From Streptomyces violaceusniger (GTDB taxonomy: Bacteria; Actinomycetota; Actinomycetes; Streptomycetales; Streptomycetaceae), in NCBI GenBank assembly GCA_005405945.1, contig BJHW01000001.1:7874001-7938000 (forward strand): a stretch of 64,000 nt of DNA, given 5' to 3'. A program made the position numbers and the translations under genes. Below, in pieces: positions 28,104 through 37,786 of the stretch. Below the pieces are notes generated by a model, which was not told the origin of the DNA, did not search any database, and saw only the letters and a list, made by a program, of their open reading frames with translations. Position 1 is the first letter of the stretch. Every line of letters starts with the position of its first letter.

Positions 28104-30682
28104 TTGACGGACAGCCTCGAGACCACGACCCACACCGCCGACTCGGGGCCCGGCGGCTACGCGGCGGCGCGGCTGCGACTCCTCCAGGAGGAGTCGCGGT
28201 CCGGGCCGCCGCGCCGCGCCGCCCTGGCCGACCTCACCGACCAGTGGCTGGCCACGCTGCTCACCGGCGGGGCGGAGACCGCCGGGATCGAGCGGGGCGT
28301 CGCCCTGGTGGCCGTCGGCGGCTACGGACGCGGCGAGCTCTCCCCGCGCAGCGACCTCGATGTGCTGCTGCTGCACGACGGCTCCGCCGACCGTTCGGCC
28401 CTCGCCGCGCTCGCCGACCACATCTGGTACCCCGTCTGGGACATGGGCCTCGCCCTCGACCACTCCGTGCGCACCCCCGACGAGGCCCGCGGGACCGCCG
28501 CCGAGGACCTGAAGGTCCAGCTCGGCCTGCTCGACGCCCGCCACATCGCGGGCGACGCAGCGCTCACCGCTGATCTGCGCACCGCCGTCCTCGCCGACTG
28601 GCGCGCCCAGGCCCCGCGGCGGCTGCCCGAGCTCCACGCGCTGTGCCAGGAGCGCGCCGAACGCCACGGAGAGCTCCAGTTCCTGCTCGAACCCGATCTG
28701 AAAGAGGCCCGCGGCGGGCTCCGCGACGCCACCGCGCTGCGCGCCATCGCCGCCTCCTGGCTCGCCGACGCCCCCCGCGAGGGCCTCGACGACGCGCGGC
28801 GGCGGCTGCTGGACGCCCGCGACGCGCTCCACCTGTCCACCGGCCGCGCCACCGACCGCCTCGCCCTCCAGGAGCAGGACCAGGTCGCGGGCGCCCTCGG
28901 ACTGCTGGACGCCGACGCCCTGCTGCGCCAGATCTACGAATCCGCCCGGATCATCTCCTACGCCTCCGATGTCACCTGGCGCGAGGTCGAACGCGTGCTG
29001 CGCGCCCGCTCGGCCGCCCGGCCCCGGCTGCGCGCCCTCCTCGGCGGGCGCGGGGGCGCCGGAGGCGGCGCGGACGCGGGGGAGCGCAGCCCGCTCGCCG
29101 AGGGCGTGGTGGAGCAGGACGGCGAGGTGGTGCTGGCCCGCGCCGCGCGCCCCGACCGCGACCCCGTGCTCCCCTGCGGGCCGCCGCGGCCGCCGCCCAG
29201 GCCGGACTCCCGCTGTCCCCGCACGCCGTAAGGCGGCTGACGACCGCCGCCCGGCCGCTGCCCGTGCCGTGGCCGCCCGAGGCCAGGGAGCAGCTGATCA
29301 CGCTGCTGGGCGCGGGCGAGTCCACCGTCGGGGTGTGGGAGGCCCTGGAGGCCGAGGGGCTGATCACCCGGCTGTTGCCGGACTGGGAGCGGGTGCGCTG
29401 CCGTCCGCAGCGCAACCCCGTCCACCGCTGGACCGTGGACCGGCACCTGGTCGAGACCGCGGTCCGGGCCAGCGCCCTCAGCCGCCGGGTCGGCCGCCCC
29501 GATCTGCTGCTGGTCGCCGCGCTGCTGCACGACATCGGCAAGGGCTGGCCCGGCGACCACTCGGTGGCCGGGGAGACCATCGCCCGCGACGTCGCCGCCC
29601 GCATCGGCTTCGACCGCGCGGACGTCGCGGTCCTCGCCACCCTCGTACGCCACCATCTGCTGCTGGTGGAGACCGCCACCCGGCGCGACCTGGACGACCC
29701 GGCCACGGTGCGCTCGGTCGCCGAGGCCGTCGGCAGCGCCTCCACGCTGGAACTGCTGCACGCCCTCACCGAGGCCGATGCCCTCGCCACCGGCCCCGCG
29801 GCCTGGAGCGCCTGGCGCGGCTCCCTCGTCGCCGACTTGGTCAAGCGGGTCTCGGCGGTGCTCGCGGGCGAACCGGCGGACGACTGGTCCACCCCGCAGC
29901 AGACCACGGCCGAGCAGGAGCGCCTCGCGGTCGAGGCATGGCGCACCGGCGGCCCGGTGCTGGCCCTGCACGCACGCTCCGAATCACTGCCGCCGGGCGA
30001 AACGGGCCTCCTTACGGATGCCACCGAAGCGCCGCCGGAGGAGGGGGCCACCGGCCCCGAGCCGATCGGCGTGGAGCTCCTCATCGCCGTCCCCGACCAG
30101 CCCGGCGTCCTCGCCACGGCGGCCGGCGTCCTGGCCCTGCACCGCCTTACGGTGCGCGCGGCGGACCTGCGCGCCGTCGCGCTGCCGTCCGAGCTGGACG
30201 CGGCGGGCGCCGTGGGCGGGGTGCTGCTGCTGAGCTGGCGGGTGGCGGCCGAGTACGGTTCGCTGCCGCAGGCCGCCCGGCTCCGGAACGACCTGCTCCG
30301 CGCCCTGGACGGCTCGCTCGACATCGTCGCCCGCCTCGCCGAGCGCGAGGCCGCCTACCGCAAGTACCCGCGCCGCCGCGGGGTGCACGCCCCACCACCC
30401 CGGGTCACGGTCGCCCCCGGCAGCTCCCAACTCGCCACCGTGCTCGAGGTCCGCGCCCAGGACGCCCCCGGCCTGCTGCACCGCATCGGCCGCGCCCTGG
30501 AACACGCCGGCGTCGCGGTCCGCAGCGCCCACGTCTCCACCCTCGGCGCCAACGCGGTGGACGCGTTCTATGTCACAGACGACTCAGGCGCCCCCCTGAA
30601 ACCCATGCACGCGGCCGAGGTGGCCCAAAACGTCGAGCGAGCACTGACCAGCCCGCCCCCTCCCAGCCCCTCCGGCGTTTGA
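28104..30682 (+). CDS. glnD: PII (de)adenylyl/uridylyltransferase GlnD, frameshifted
   Basis: Bifunctional enzyme that modifies and demodifies GlnK. The nucleotidyltransferase motif GGYGRGELSPRSDLDVL is at ~71, the central HD hydrolase domain has LVAALLHDIGKGWPGDHS, and two C-terminal ACT domains (VPDQPGVLATAAGVLALHR, RAQDAPGLLHRIGRALEH) sense glutamine. TTG 28104, after GGGAG, is preferred; GTG 28080 is the alternative. The frame breaks at CCCC 29171-29174; one C gives DPVLPLRAAAAAAQAG. Length is ~859 aa. The last residues (PPPPSPSGV) and the stop lie inside an intergenic repeat family. Confidence 0.93.
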
Positions 30683-30950
30683 GGAGCGGGTCGGGGAGGG
30701 GCTGCCTCGCTCGGGTCACTGTCGCCCGAGGGGCGGATAGGGCCGCTTCCCGGCCGCCCCTCCGGCGCTTGGGGAAGCGGGGTCCATGTCCAGCCCCTCC
30801 GGCGTTTGAGGAGCGGGTCGGGGAGGGTCTGAGCCTCGCTCGGGTCGCCGTCGCCCGTGGGGCGGATCGGACCCCTCCCAGCCCCTCCGGCGCTTGAGGA
30901 GCGGGGTCCGGGCGGAGCCCCGGCGGGGCACGGGGGCGGAGCCCCGGAAC
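30664..30950. repeat. Imperfect tandem repeats between glnD and ffh
   Basis: CAGCCCCTCCGGCG(T/C)TTGAGG recurs at 30664, 30791 and 30879, with a diverged copy at 30752. Two copies are followed by a conserved tail (CTCGCTCGGGTC...GTCGCCCG...GGGGCGGAT). The first copy supplies the last codons and TGA of glnD. The set closes with GCGGAGCCCCGG inverted elements at 30912-30946 that can form hairpins. Confidence 0.85.
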
Positions 30951-31054
30951 GAGCGTCGCGTCGCAAACCCGGGGGCAGACCGTTCGCACGACGGGCGGAT
31001 ACCCTTGGAGGCCGACCACCGACCCGACATCCGACCGAAGGATTCGCGACCACC

Positions 31055-32601
31055 GTGTTCGATACCCTCTCCGATCGCCTCGCAGCGACTTTCAAGAACC
31101 TCCGGGGCAAGGGACGCCTCAGCGAGGCGGACATCGACGCCACGGCACGCGAGATCCGGATCGCCCTGCTCGAAGCCGACGTGGCGCTGCCCGTCGTCCG
31201 GGCGTTCATCAAGCAGGTCAAGGAGCGCAGCCTCGGCGCGGAGGTCTCCCAGGCGCTCAACCCCGCCCAGCAGGTCATCAAGATCGTCAACGAGGAGCTC
31301 ATCGGCATCCTCGGCGGCGACGCCCGGCGCCTCCGCTTCGCCAAGCAGCCGCCGACCGTGATCATGCTCGCGGGTCTGCAGGGCGCCGGTAAGACCACGC
31401 TCGCCGGAAAGCTCGGCCGCTGGCTGAACGCCCAGGGCCACACCCCGCTGCTCGTCGCGTGTGACCTCCAGCGCCCCAACGCCGTCAACCAGCTCTCGGT
31501 GGTCGCGGAGCGGGCCGGTGTCGCCGTCTTCGCCCCCGAGCCGGGCAACGGCGTCGGCGATCCGGTGAAGGTGGCGCAGGACTCGATCGAGTTCGCCCGG
31601 ACCAAGCAGCACGACGTCGTGATCGTCGACACCGCGGGCCGCCTCGGCATCGACGAGGAGCTGATGCGGCAGGCCGCCGACATCCGCGACGCGGTCCGCC
31701 CGGACGAGGTCCTCTTCGTCGTCGACGCGATGATCGGCCAGGACGCGGTGAACACCGCGGAGGCGTTCCGCGACGGCGTCGGCTTCGACGGTGTGGTGCT
31801 CTCCAAGCTCGACGGCGACGCGCGCGGCGGTGCCGCGCTGTCCATCGCGCACGTCACCGGCCGTCAGATCATGTTCGCCTCCAACGGCGAGAAGCTGGAC
31901 GACTTCGACGCGTTCCACCCGGACCGCATGGCGTCGCGCATCCTCGGCATGGGCGACATGCTCAGCCTGATCGAGAAGGCCGAGCAGACCTTCAGCCAGC
32001 AAGAGGCCGAGAAGATGGCGGCCAAGCTGGCGAAGGGCCCCAAGGAGTTCACGCTCGACGACTTCCTGGCGCAGATGGAGCAGGTCCGCAAGATGGGCTC
32101 CATCTCCAAGCTGCTCGGCATGCTGCCGGGCATGGGCCAGATGAAGGACCAGATCAACAACCTGGACGAGCGGGATGTGGACCGCACCGCGGCCATCATC
32201 AAGTCGATGACCCCCGGTGAGCGCCAGGACCCCACGATCATCAACGGCTCGCGCCGCGCCCGTATCGCCCGCGGTTCAGGCGTCGAGGTGAGCGCGGTCA
32301 AGAACCTGGTGGAGCGGTTCTTCGACGCGCGCAAGATGATGTCGAAGATGGCCCAGGGCGGCATGCCGGGATGCCCGGGATGCCGGGCATGCCAGGCATG
32401 GGCGGCGGCAACAAGCGCAAGGGCAAGCAGCAGAAGAAGGCCAAGGGCAAGCAGCGCTCGGGCAACCCCATGAAGCGCAAGGCCGAGGAGCAGGCCGCCG
32501 CGGCGCGCCGCGAGCAGGGCGGCGCGTTCGGACTGCCGGGCGGCGGCCAGGGCGGACAGGACTTCGAACTCCCCGACGAGTTCAAGAAGTTCATGGGCTG
32601 A
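31055..32601 (+). CDS. ffh: Signal recognition particle protein Ffh, frameshifted at the C-terminus
   Basis: GTPase that binds 4.5S RNA and signal sequences and delivers ribosomes to FtsY. GTG 31055 gives MFDTLSDRLAATFKNLRG. G motifs: GLQGAGKTT, DTAGRLGIDEEL, SKLDGDARGG. The M domain includes FTLDDFLAQMEQVRKMGSI and the RNA-binding stretch NGSRRARIARGSG. A Gly-Met-Pro repeat (GMPGMPGM) contains a missing base at 32362-32372. With it, the chain ends in a basic tail and ELPDEFKKFMG. Length is ~515 aa. Confidence 0.94.
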
Positions 32602-32651
32602 GCCACCCGGGCTCCCGCTCCGGCTCCCGAGCCGCCCCGTACGAACGAACC

Positions 32652-32685
32652 GTAAGGCCCCTGCGCACACCGCCAGGGGCCTTAC
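32652..32685. terminator. Terminator after ffh
   Basis: GTAAGGCCCCTG (32652-32663) and CAGGGGCCTTAC (32674-32685) pair perfectly around a 10-nt loop, between the convergent ffh and methyltransferase genes. Confidence 0.85.
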
Positions 32686-32698
32686 CTGACGGCCCCGT

Positions 32699-33601
32699 TC
32701 AGGCGCGGCAGATCAAATAACGGAAGACGTTCGGCATCCACACCGTGCCGTCCGCCCGCTGATGCGGATGCAGCGCCTCGGTGATCTCCTTACGGACCTG
32801 GGTCGGATCCGTGGCCCGCTCCGCCGCGTCGAACAGCCTCGTCGACAGCAGCCCGCGCACCGCGCTGTCCATGTCGGCGTACCCGAACGGGCAGGCCACC
32901 CGCCCCGAGCCGTCGGGTCGCAGGCCCGCCCGCGCGGCCAGATCCTCCAGGTCGTCGCGGCCGCACGGCCGCCAGCGCGTGGGAGGGGGCACCTCCCGGC
33001 GGTAGCCGGGGGCGCACATGGGATCGGCCAGCCGGGCGCCCACCCGCAGCACCTCGGAGGTGGCGCAGCGCTCCGGTGGGCCCCATCCGGCGAGCACCAC
33101 GGCCCCGCCGCGCTCGGTGCCGGCCGCGGCGGCCGCGAGCGCGGACGCCGCGGCGGACACCGTCGCACCGGGGCTGCCCGCGCCCAGGGCCGACAGCGGC
33201 TCGAAGGCGGTCACCACCGTGAAGGCCGCGTCCGTCGCGGCCTCCCGCACGCAGGGGCTCTCCGGGCCGCCGAGGCCGAGCCGGGCGGGCCGCGCCCGGC
33301 CGTCCGGCGCGCCCGCGGCGGTCAGCCGCTCCCGCGCGAGGTCCAGGCGCCGCTCGTCCGTGTCCACCCCGCAGACCGCGGCGCCGCGCGCGGCCGCGAT
33401 GAGGAGGGCGAGCCCGGAGCCGCAGCCCAGGCCCAGCAGTCGCGTCCCGGCGCCGACGTCCAGCCGTTCGTACACGGCCTCGTACAGCGGGACCAGCATC
33501 CGCTCCTGGATCTCCGCCCAGTCTCGGGTGCGAGCGTGCGCGTCCGTCGTCCACGAGGAGGAGGGGCGCGGGCGGTGCCGCCGCACGAGCGTAGATGTCA
33601 T
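32699..33601 (-). CDS. Class I SAM-dependent methyltransferase, substrate unknown
   Basis: A 300-residue protein. The SAM-binding motif I is RLLGLGCGSGLALLIAAARG, followed by the acidic CGVDTDERRLDLARERL, giving the Rossmann methyltransferase fold. The middle is Ala-rich (SAAASALAAAAAGTERGG). The start ATG is at 33601. A copy of the dispersed palindromic repeat lies in frame at 32985-33014 and codes PGYRREVPPP, so this stretch is probably an insertion into a variable loop. No substrate can be named. Confidence 0.75.
   Translation of the reverse strand: MTSTLVRRHRPRPSSSWTTDAHARTRDWAEIQERMLVPLYEAVYERLDVGAGTRLLGLGCGSGLALLIAAARGAAVCGVDTDERRLDLARERLTAAGAPDGRARPARLGLGGPESPCVREAATDAAFTVVTAFEPLSALGAGSPGATVSAAASALAAAAAGTERGGAVVLAGWGPPERCATSEVLRVGARLADPMCAPGYRREVPPPTRWRPCGRDDLEDLAARAGLRPDGSGRVACPFGYADMDSAVRGLLSTRLFDAAERATDPTQVRKEITEALHPHQRADGTVWMPNVFRYLICRA
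32985..33014. repeat. Dispersed palindromic repeat, copy 2, inside coding sequence
   Basis: GGGGGCACCTCCCGGC-GGTA-GCCGGGGGC. It has the same architecture and GGTA loop as copy 1, but lies inside the methyltransferase gene and is read through in frame. Confidence 0.65.
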
Positions 33602-33919
33602 CGAAAGGGCCCCAATCAGCGAAGAGCAGTGCCGTCGTCAGATTCGGTGTCACATCCCCCGTTGTGCGTTGTGACGTCCCACCCCCAAATGCCAGGGAAC
33701 TCCGCATCCGTCCCCGCGTCCAGAGGTTTCACGGCCGTGCTTGCGTGCCCCCTTTGTGCGCCCCCGCACACCTGTGCGTACACCTCGCTCCCGGAACCGC
33801 CCCTGACCTCCGCCGGGCCGCCGGGCGGCCGCGGGTGTGGCGCGGGCGATGGCCGGCACTGATCGGCTCGTTTCGGTCCGATTCACGGTTCCGTACCCCC
33901 GGGCCGTACGATCGGCGCC
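33602..33919. other. 318-bp divergent intergenic region (methyltransferase / proS)
   Basis: Holds the promoters of both genes. GTCACA at 33649 and TGTGAC at 33669 form an inverted pair with a 14-15 bp centre, a possible operator. No T-box leader features are visible before proS, and no ORF is credible. Confidence 0.4.
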
Positions 33920-35335
33920 ATGGCTAAGGCTCCCGTGCTCACCCCCCAGGCGGAGGACTTCCCCCGCTGGTACCAGGACGTGATCAACAAGGCCGAACTG
34001 GCCGACAACGGCCCGGTGCGCGGCACGATGGTGATCCGACCGTACGGGTACGGGCTGTGGGAGCGGATGCAGCAGGACATGGACGCCCGCATCAAGGCGG
34101 TCGGCGTCCAGAACGCGTACTTCCCGCTCTTCATCCCGCAGTCGTATCTGGCCAAGGAGGCCGATCACGTCGAGGGGTTCGCGCCGGAGCTCGCGGTCGT
34201 CACCCATGGCGGCGGTAAGGAGCTCGAGGAGCCGGTCGTCGTCCGGCCCACCTCCGAGACGATCGTCAACGAGTACTTCTCCAAGTGGGTGCAGAGCTAC
34301 CGCGATCTGCCGCTGCTGATCAACCAGTGGGCCAATGTGGTGCGTTGGGAACTGCGGCCGCGGCTGTTTCTGCGGACGACCGAGTTCCTGTGGCAGGAGG
34401 GCCACACCGCGCACGCGTCGTACGAGGACGCCCGGGACTTCGCCGCCCGGATCCACCGCGAGGTCTACGCCCGGTTCATGGAGGACGTCCTGGCGATGGA
34501 CGTGGTCCTGGGCCGCAAGACCGCCCGGGAGCGGTTCGCCGGCGCCCTCAACACCCTCACCCTCGAAGGGATGATGGGCGACGGCAAGGCGCTCCAGCTG
34601 GGCACCAGCCATGAGCTGGGCCAGAACTTCGCCCGGGCCTTCCACACCAGCTATCTGTCCAAGGACGGCGAGCAGGAGCTGGTCTGGCAGACCTCCTGGG
34701 GCAGCACGACCCGGATGGTCGGCGCGCTGGTGATGATGCACGGCGACGACAACGGCCTGCGGATCCCGCCGCGACTGGCCCCGATCCAGGTCGTGGTGCT
34801 GGCGATCAAGGGCGACGACGCGGTGCTCGCCAAGGTCCGCGAGATCGGCGAGCTGCTCACCGCGGCGGGCGTGCGGGTCCATGTCGACGACCGTACGGAC
34901 ACCCCCTTCGGCCGACGTGCGGTCGACTGGGAGCTCAAGGGCGTGCCGGTCCGGGTCGAGGTGGGCCCGCGCGACCTGGAGGGCGGCACCGCGATGGTGG
35001 CCAGGCGGATCCCCGGCGGCAAGGAGCCGGTGCGCGCCGAGCTGCTGCCGGAGCTGCTGCCCAAGGTCCTGGAGGAGGACCAGGCGCTGCTGCTGCGGCA
35101 GGCCCGTGAGCGCCGTAAGGCGCGCACCACGGACGTGACCACCATGGAGGAGGCGGCCGAGGCCGCGGCCGCGGGCGGCTGGGCCCGTATCCGGTGGGCG
35201 GACCTGGGGCCGGAGGGCGAGGCGGCGCTCGCCGAGCGGTCGGTGTCCGTGCGGTGTCTGGTCACCGCGGACGGGGCGGTACCGGACGCCGACGACGCTC
35301 CCGGTAACGTCGCGTTCGTCGCGAGAGCCTACTGA
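33920..35335 (+). CDS. proS: Prolyl-tRNA synthetase, archaeal/eukaryotic-like (type 3)
   Basis: A 471-residue class II synthetase charging tRNA-Pro. Visible: FPRWYQDVINKAELADNGPVRG, motif 1-region YGYGLWERMQQDMDARIKAVG, motif 2 WELRPRLFLRTTEFLWQEGHTAHA, motif 3 region SWGSTTRMVGALVMMHGDD, and an anticodon-binding domain. It lacks the large INS editing insertion of the standard bacterial enzyme and is ~100 residues shorter. In my recollection S. coelicolor has a bacterial-type enzyme elsewhere and no proS at this place, so this may be a second synthetase. The start is ATG 33920. Confidence 0.93.
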   Translation: MAKAPVLTPQAEDFPRWYQDVINKAELADNGPVRGTMVIRPYGYGLWERMQQDMDARIKAVGVQNAYFPLFIPQSYLAKEADHVEGFAPELAVVTHGGGKELEEPVVVRPTSETIVNEYFSKWVQSYRDLPLLINQWANVVRWELRPRLFLRTTEFLWQEGHTAHASYEDARDFAARIHREVYARFMEDVLAMDVVLGRKTARERFAGALNTLTLEGMMGDGKALQLGTSHELGQNFARAFHTSYLSKDGEQELVWQTSWGSTTRMVGALVMMHGDDNGLRIPPRLAPIQVVVLAIKGDDAVLAKVREIGELLTAAGVRVHVDDRTDTPFGRRAVDWELKGVPVRVEVGPRDLEGGTAMVARRIPGGKEPVRAELLPELLPKVLEEDQALLLRQARERRKARTTDVTTMEEAAEAAAAGGWARIRWADLGPEGEAALAERSVSVRCLVTADGAVPDADDAPGNVAFVARAY

Positions 35336-35374
35336 CGTCGCGAGGGCTGACGTCCGTCCCGAGGGCCTACTGAA

Positions 35375-35388
35375 CCGGTACGTACCGG
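35375..35388. promoter_or_regulatory. 14-bp perfect palindrome downstream of proS
   Basis: CCGGTACGTACCGG, 40 bp after the proS stop and 145 bp before the SprT-like gene. It may be an operator for a dimeric repressor (TetR or GntR size). No regulator is adjacent. Confidence 0.35.
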
Positions 35389-35532
35389 CTTGGTGCACGG
35401 TGCGTGGCTCGTCCATACATTTACGCACCCGCCCCTCGTCGTCGTACATCACCGTGAACTGACTGGTACGTGCAAATTATTTGGGATGCCCCGGAATCGG
35501 AACACCGGACCCGTCCCGCTCGTTAGCACGAC

Positions 35533-36126
35533 GTGAGCACGACACCACCTGTTCTCGCCGCAGAGCTGGCGCAGGCGTGGGCCGATATTCAACGGCACCA
35601 CCCCGAGCTGCCGGATCTCGCCGCGCCCGAATCGCTGATCGGAGAATCGTCGTCCGCATGTGGCGCCGAGCTCTCCTTCGAACGGCTGCTGCATGAGGCA
35701 GTGCATGGGATCGCCGCTGCCCGCGGTGTCCGTGACACCTCACGCGCCGGCCGCTACCACAACCGCCGGTTCCTGGCGATCGCCGAGGAGCTGGGGCTCG
35801 ACCACCCCGAGGAGCCGCATCCCAGCAGCGGCTTCTCGCTGGTCACCCTCAGCCCCGAGGCGAGAAAGCGGTACCGGACGACGATCGACCGCCTCCAGCG
35901 CGCGCTCAAGGCGCACACCGTGGCGACCACCGCCGAGACCTCCCGCACCTTCCGCGGGCCCGCCGCGCGGCACGGCTCGTCCGGTGGCGGGGTCCGGGTC
36001 AAGGCGGTGTGCGACTGCGGGCGCAATGTCCGCGTCGTCCCGTCGGTGCTGGCCCAGGCGCCGATCGTGTGCGGTGGATGCGGGAAGCCGTTCCGCATTC
36101 CGGAGCCGGTGGCCGCGGTCGGCTGA
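35533..36126 (+). CDS. SprT-like zinc-metalloprotease-family protein
   Basis: A 197-residue protein with an HExxH-type motif HEAVH at residues 54-58, followed by the SprT-like signature (GVRDTSRAGRYHNRRFLAIAEELGL). A C-terminal zinc ribbon has CDCGRNVRVVP...CGGCGKPF. The SprT-like fold suggests metal-dependent proteolysis or DNA-associated function, as in Spartan; no substrate is known. It starts at GTG 35533. It precedes the rpsP operon but has a 155-bp gap to it. Homologues with the YHN motif occur on actinomycete mobile elements, but this copy sits in the core region. Confidence 0.75.
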   Translation: MSTTPPVLAAELAQAWADIQRHHPELPDLAAPESLIGESSSACGAELSFERLLHEAVHGIAAARGVRDTSRAGRYHNRRFLAIAEELGLDHPEEPHPSSGFSLVTLSPEARKRYRTTIDRLQRALKAHTVATTAETSRTFRGPAARHGSSGGGVRVKAVCDCGRNVRVVPSVLAQAPIVCGGCGKPFRIPEPVAAVG

Positions 36127-36281
36127 CCTGTCACGGTGTGGCAGAATGGTCTGCTGTACTCGACAGCCGACCAGGACCCCTCTCTCCTCCGGCTGACGCG
36201 TCCATCGGGCACTCGGGTACCGCAACCCCACGCGGCACGTCGCAGTGCTCAACCACGTCAAGACCAGGAGACACCACTCCC

Positions 36282-36725
36282 GTGGCAGTCAAGATCAAGC
36301 TGAAGCGTCTGGGCAAGATCCGGTCGCCTCACTACCGCATCGTCGTCGCCGACTCCCGCACCCGCCGTGACGGCCGGGCGATCGAGGAGATCGGTCTGTA
36401 CCACCCGGTGCAGAACCCGTCGCGCATCGAGGTGGACTCGGAGCGCGTGCAGCACTGGCTGAAGGTCGGCGCGCAGCCGACCGAGCCGGTGCTGGCCATC
36501 CTGAAGGTCACCGGCGACTGGCAGAAGTTCAAGGGTCTGCCCGCCCCGGCCCCGATGAAGGTCGCCGAGCCCAAGGCCGACAAGCGCGCGCTGTTCGAGG
36601 CGGCCGCCAAGGACGCCGGTGACGAGCCGAAGGGTGAGGCGATCACCCCGAAGGCGAAGAAGGCCGACAAGAAGTCGGACGAGGCGGCCGAGTCCGCTGA
36701 GTCCACCGCGTCGACCGAGGCCTGA
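36282..36725 (+). CDS. rpsP: 30S ribosomal protein S16
   Basis: GTG 36282 behind CAGGAG opens MAVKIKLKRLGKIRSPHYRIVVADSRTRRDGR, the S16 signature. The core is ~85 residues, followed by an Ala/Lys/Glu-rich tail to 147 aa, as in other Streptomyces. It is the first gene of the translation operon rpsP-khpA-rimM-trmD-rplS; khpA starts two bases after its stop. Confidence 0.97.
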   Translation: MAVKIKLKRLGKIRSPHYRIVVADSRTRRDGRAIEEIGLYHPVQNPSRIEVDSERVQHWLKVGAQPTEPVLAILKVTGDWQKFKGLPAPAPMKVAEPKADKRALFEAAAKDAGDEPKGEAITPKAKKADKKSDEAAESAESTASTEA

Positions 36726-36727
36726 GG

Positions 36728-36967
36728 ATGCTCGAGGAGGCCCTCGAGCACCTGGTGAAGGGCATCGTCGACAACCCCGACGACGTACAGGTGGCCTCGC
36801 GCAACCTGCGGCGCGGGCGGGTGCTTGAGGTCCGGGTGCACCCCGATGACCTCGGCAAGGTGATCGGCCGTAACGGCCGCACCGCACGCGCCCTGCGCAC
36901 CGTCGTGGGCGCCATCGGCGGCCGTGGGATCCGCGTCGACCTCGTCGACGTCGATCAGGTCCGCTGA
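36728..36967 (+). CDS. khpA: KH-domain RNA-binding protein KhpA
   Basis: A 79-residue single KH domain with the GxxG loop IGRNGRTARALR. KhpA proteins bind RNA with KhpB/Jag and affect cell length and translation in other Gram-positives. The placement between rpsP and rimM is the standard one. ATG 36728 lies two bases after the rpsP stop, so translation is coupled. Confidence 0.93.
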   Translation: MLEEALEHLVKGIVDNPDDVQVASRNLRRGRVLEVRVHPDDLGKVIGRNGRTARALRTVVGAIGGRGIRVDLVDVDQVR

Positions 36968-37048
36968 GGCGATCAAGAAAAGCACCGGCACGGGCCGGGG
37001 AGGGCTTTGGGCCGTCCCCGGCCCGTGTGTGTGAAGGGACATCGCATC

Positions 37049-37786
37049 GTGCAGTTGGTTGTCGCGCGGATCGGCCGTGCCCATGGCATCAAGGGCGAGG
37101 TCACCGTCGAGGTGCGGACGGACGAGCCGGAGCTGCGGCTCGGCCCGGGCGCCGTGCTGGCCACCGAGCCCGCCTCGGCCGGGCCGCTGACCATCGAGTC
37201 CGGCCGGGTGCACAGCGGCCGGCTGCTGCTGCGCTTCGAGGGAGTACGCGACCGCAACGCAGCGGAGGCGCTGCGCAACACCCTGCTGATCGCCGAGGTC
37301 GACCCGGAGGAGCTTCCCGAGGACCCCGAGGAGTTCTACGACCATCAGCTGATCGACCTCGACGTGGTCACCGTGGACGGCACGGAGGTCGGGCGGATCT
37401 CCGAGATCTCCCATCTGCCGTACCAGGACCTGCTGATCGTGAAGCGCCCCGACGGGGGTGAGGTGATGATCCCGTTCGTCTCCGAGGTCGTGCCGGAGAT
37501 CGATCTGGAGGCGCAGCGCGCCGTGATCGACCCGCCGCCGGGCCTGCTCGACGAGGCCGAGGCGGAGATCGCGGGCAGCCGTGAGGACGCGACCGCGGGC
37601 AACCGTAAGGGCGGCACCGAGGGCGACCGTAAGGGCGAGACCGCGGGTAGCCGTAAGGGCGGCACCGAGGGCGACCGTAAGGGCGAGACCGCGGGCAGCC
37701 GTAAGGACGCGACCGCGGACGGCGGTGCGACCGAGGGCGACCGTAAGGGCGACACCGCGGGCGGCCGTGAGGATGAGTCGTCATGA
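37049..37786 (+). CDS. rimM: Ribosome maturation factor RimM with repeat-rich C-terminal extension
   Basis: Assists 30S head assembly by binding S19. GTG 37049 gives MQLVVARIGRAHGIKGEVTVEVRTDEPE, the RimM signature. The PRC-barrel follows (EFYDHQLIDLDVVTVDG, LIVKRPDGGEVMIPFV). The usual protein ends near IDPPPGLLD. Here another ~70 residues are made of an octapeptide (A/E)G-x-R-(K/E)-x-x-T repeated about nine times (37571-37780). The stop overlaps the trmD start as ATGA. Confidence 0.94.
   Translation: MQLVVARIGRAHGIKGEVTVEVRTDEPELRLGPGAVLATEPASAGPLTIESGRVHSGRLLLRFEGVRDRNAAEALRNTLLIAEVDPEELPEDPEEFYDHQLIDLDVVTVDGTEVGRISEISHLPYQDLLIVKRPDGGEVMIPFVSEVVPEIDLEAQRAVIDPPPGLLDEAEAEIAGSREDATAGNRKGGTEGDRKGETAGSRKGGTEGDRKGETAGSRKDATADGGATEGDRKGDTAGGREDESS
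37571..37780 (+). repeat. 24-bp coding tandem repeat in rimM
   Basis: Units at 37571, 37595, 37619, 37643, 37667, 37691, 37715 (18 bp), 37733 and 37757, alternating GCGGGC-type and GAGGGC-type starts, each with CCGTAAGGGC or a close variant. The unit at 37619 and the unit at 37667 are identical, pointing to recent 48-bp duplication. Confidence 0.9.

Noticed and set aside
37571..37780. CRISPR-like array in rimM
   Set aside because: The units are in-frame codons of RimM with no spacers.
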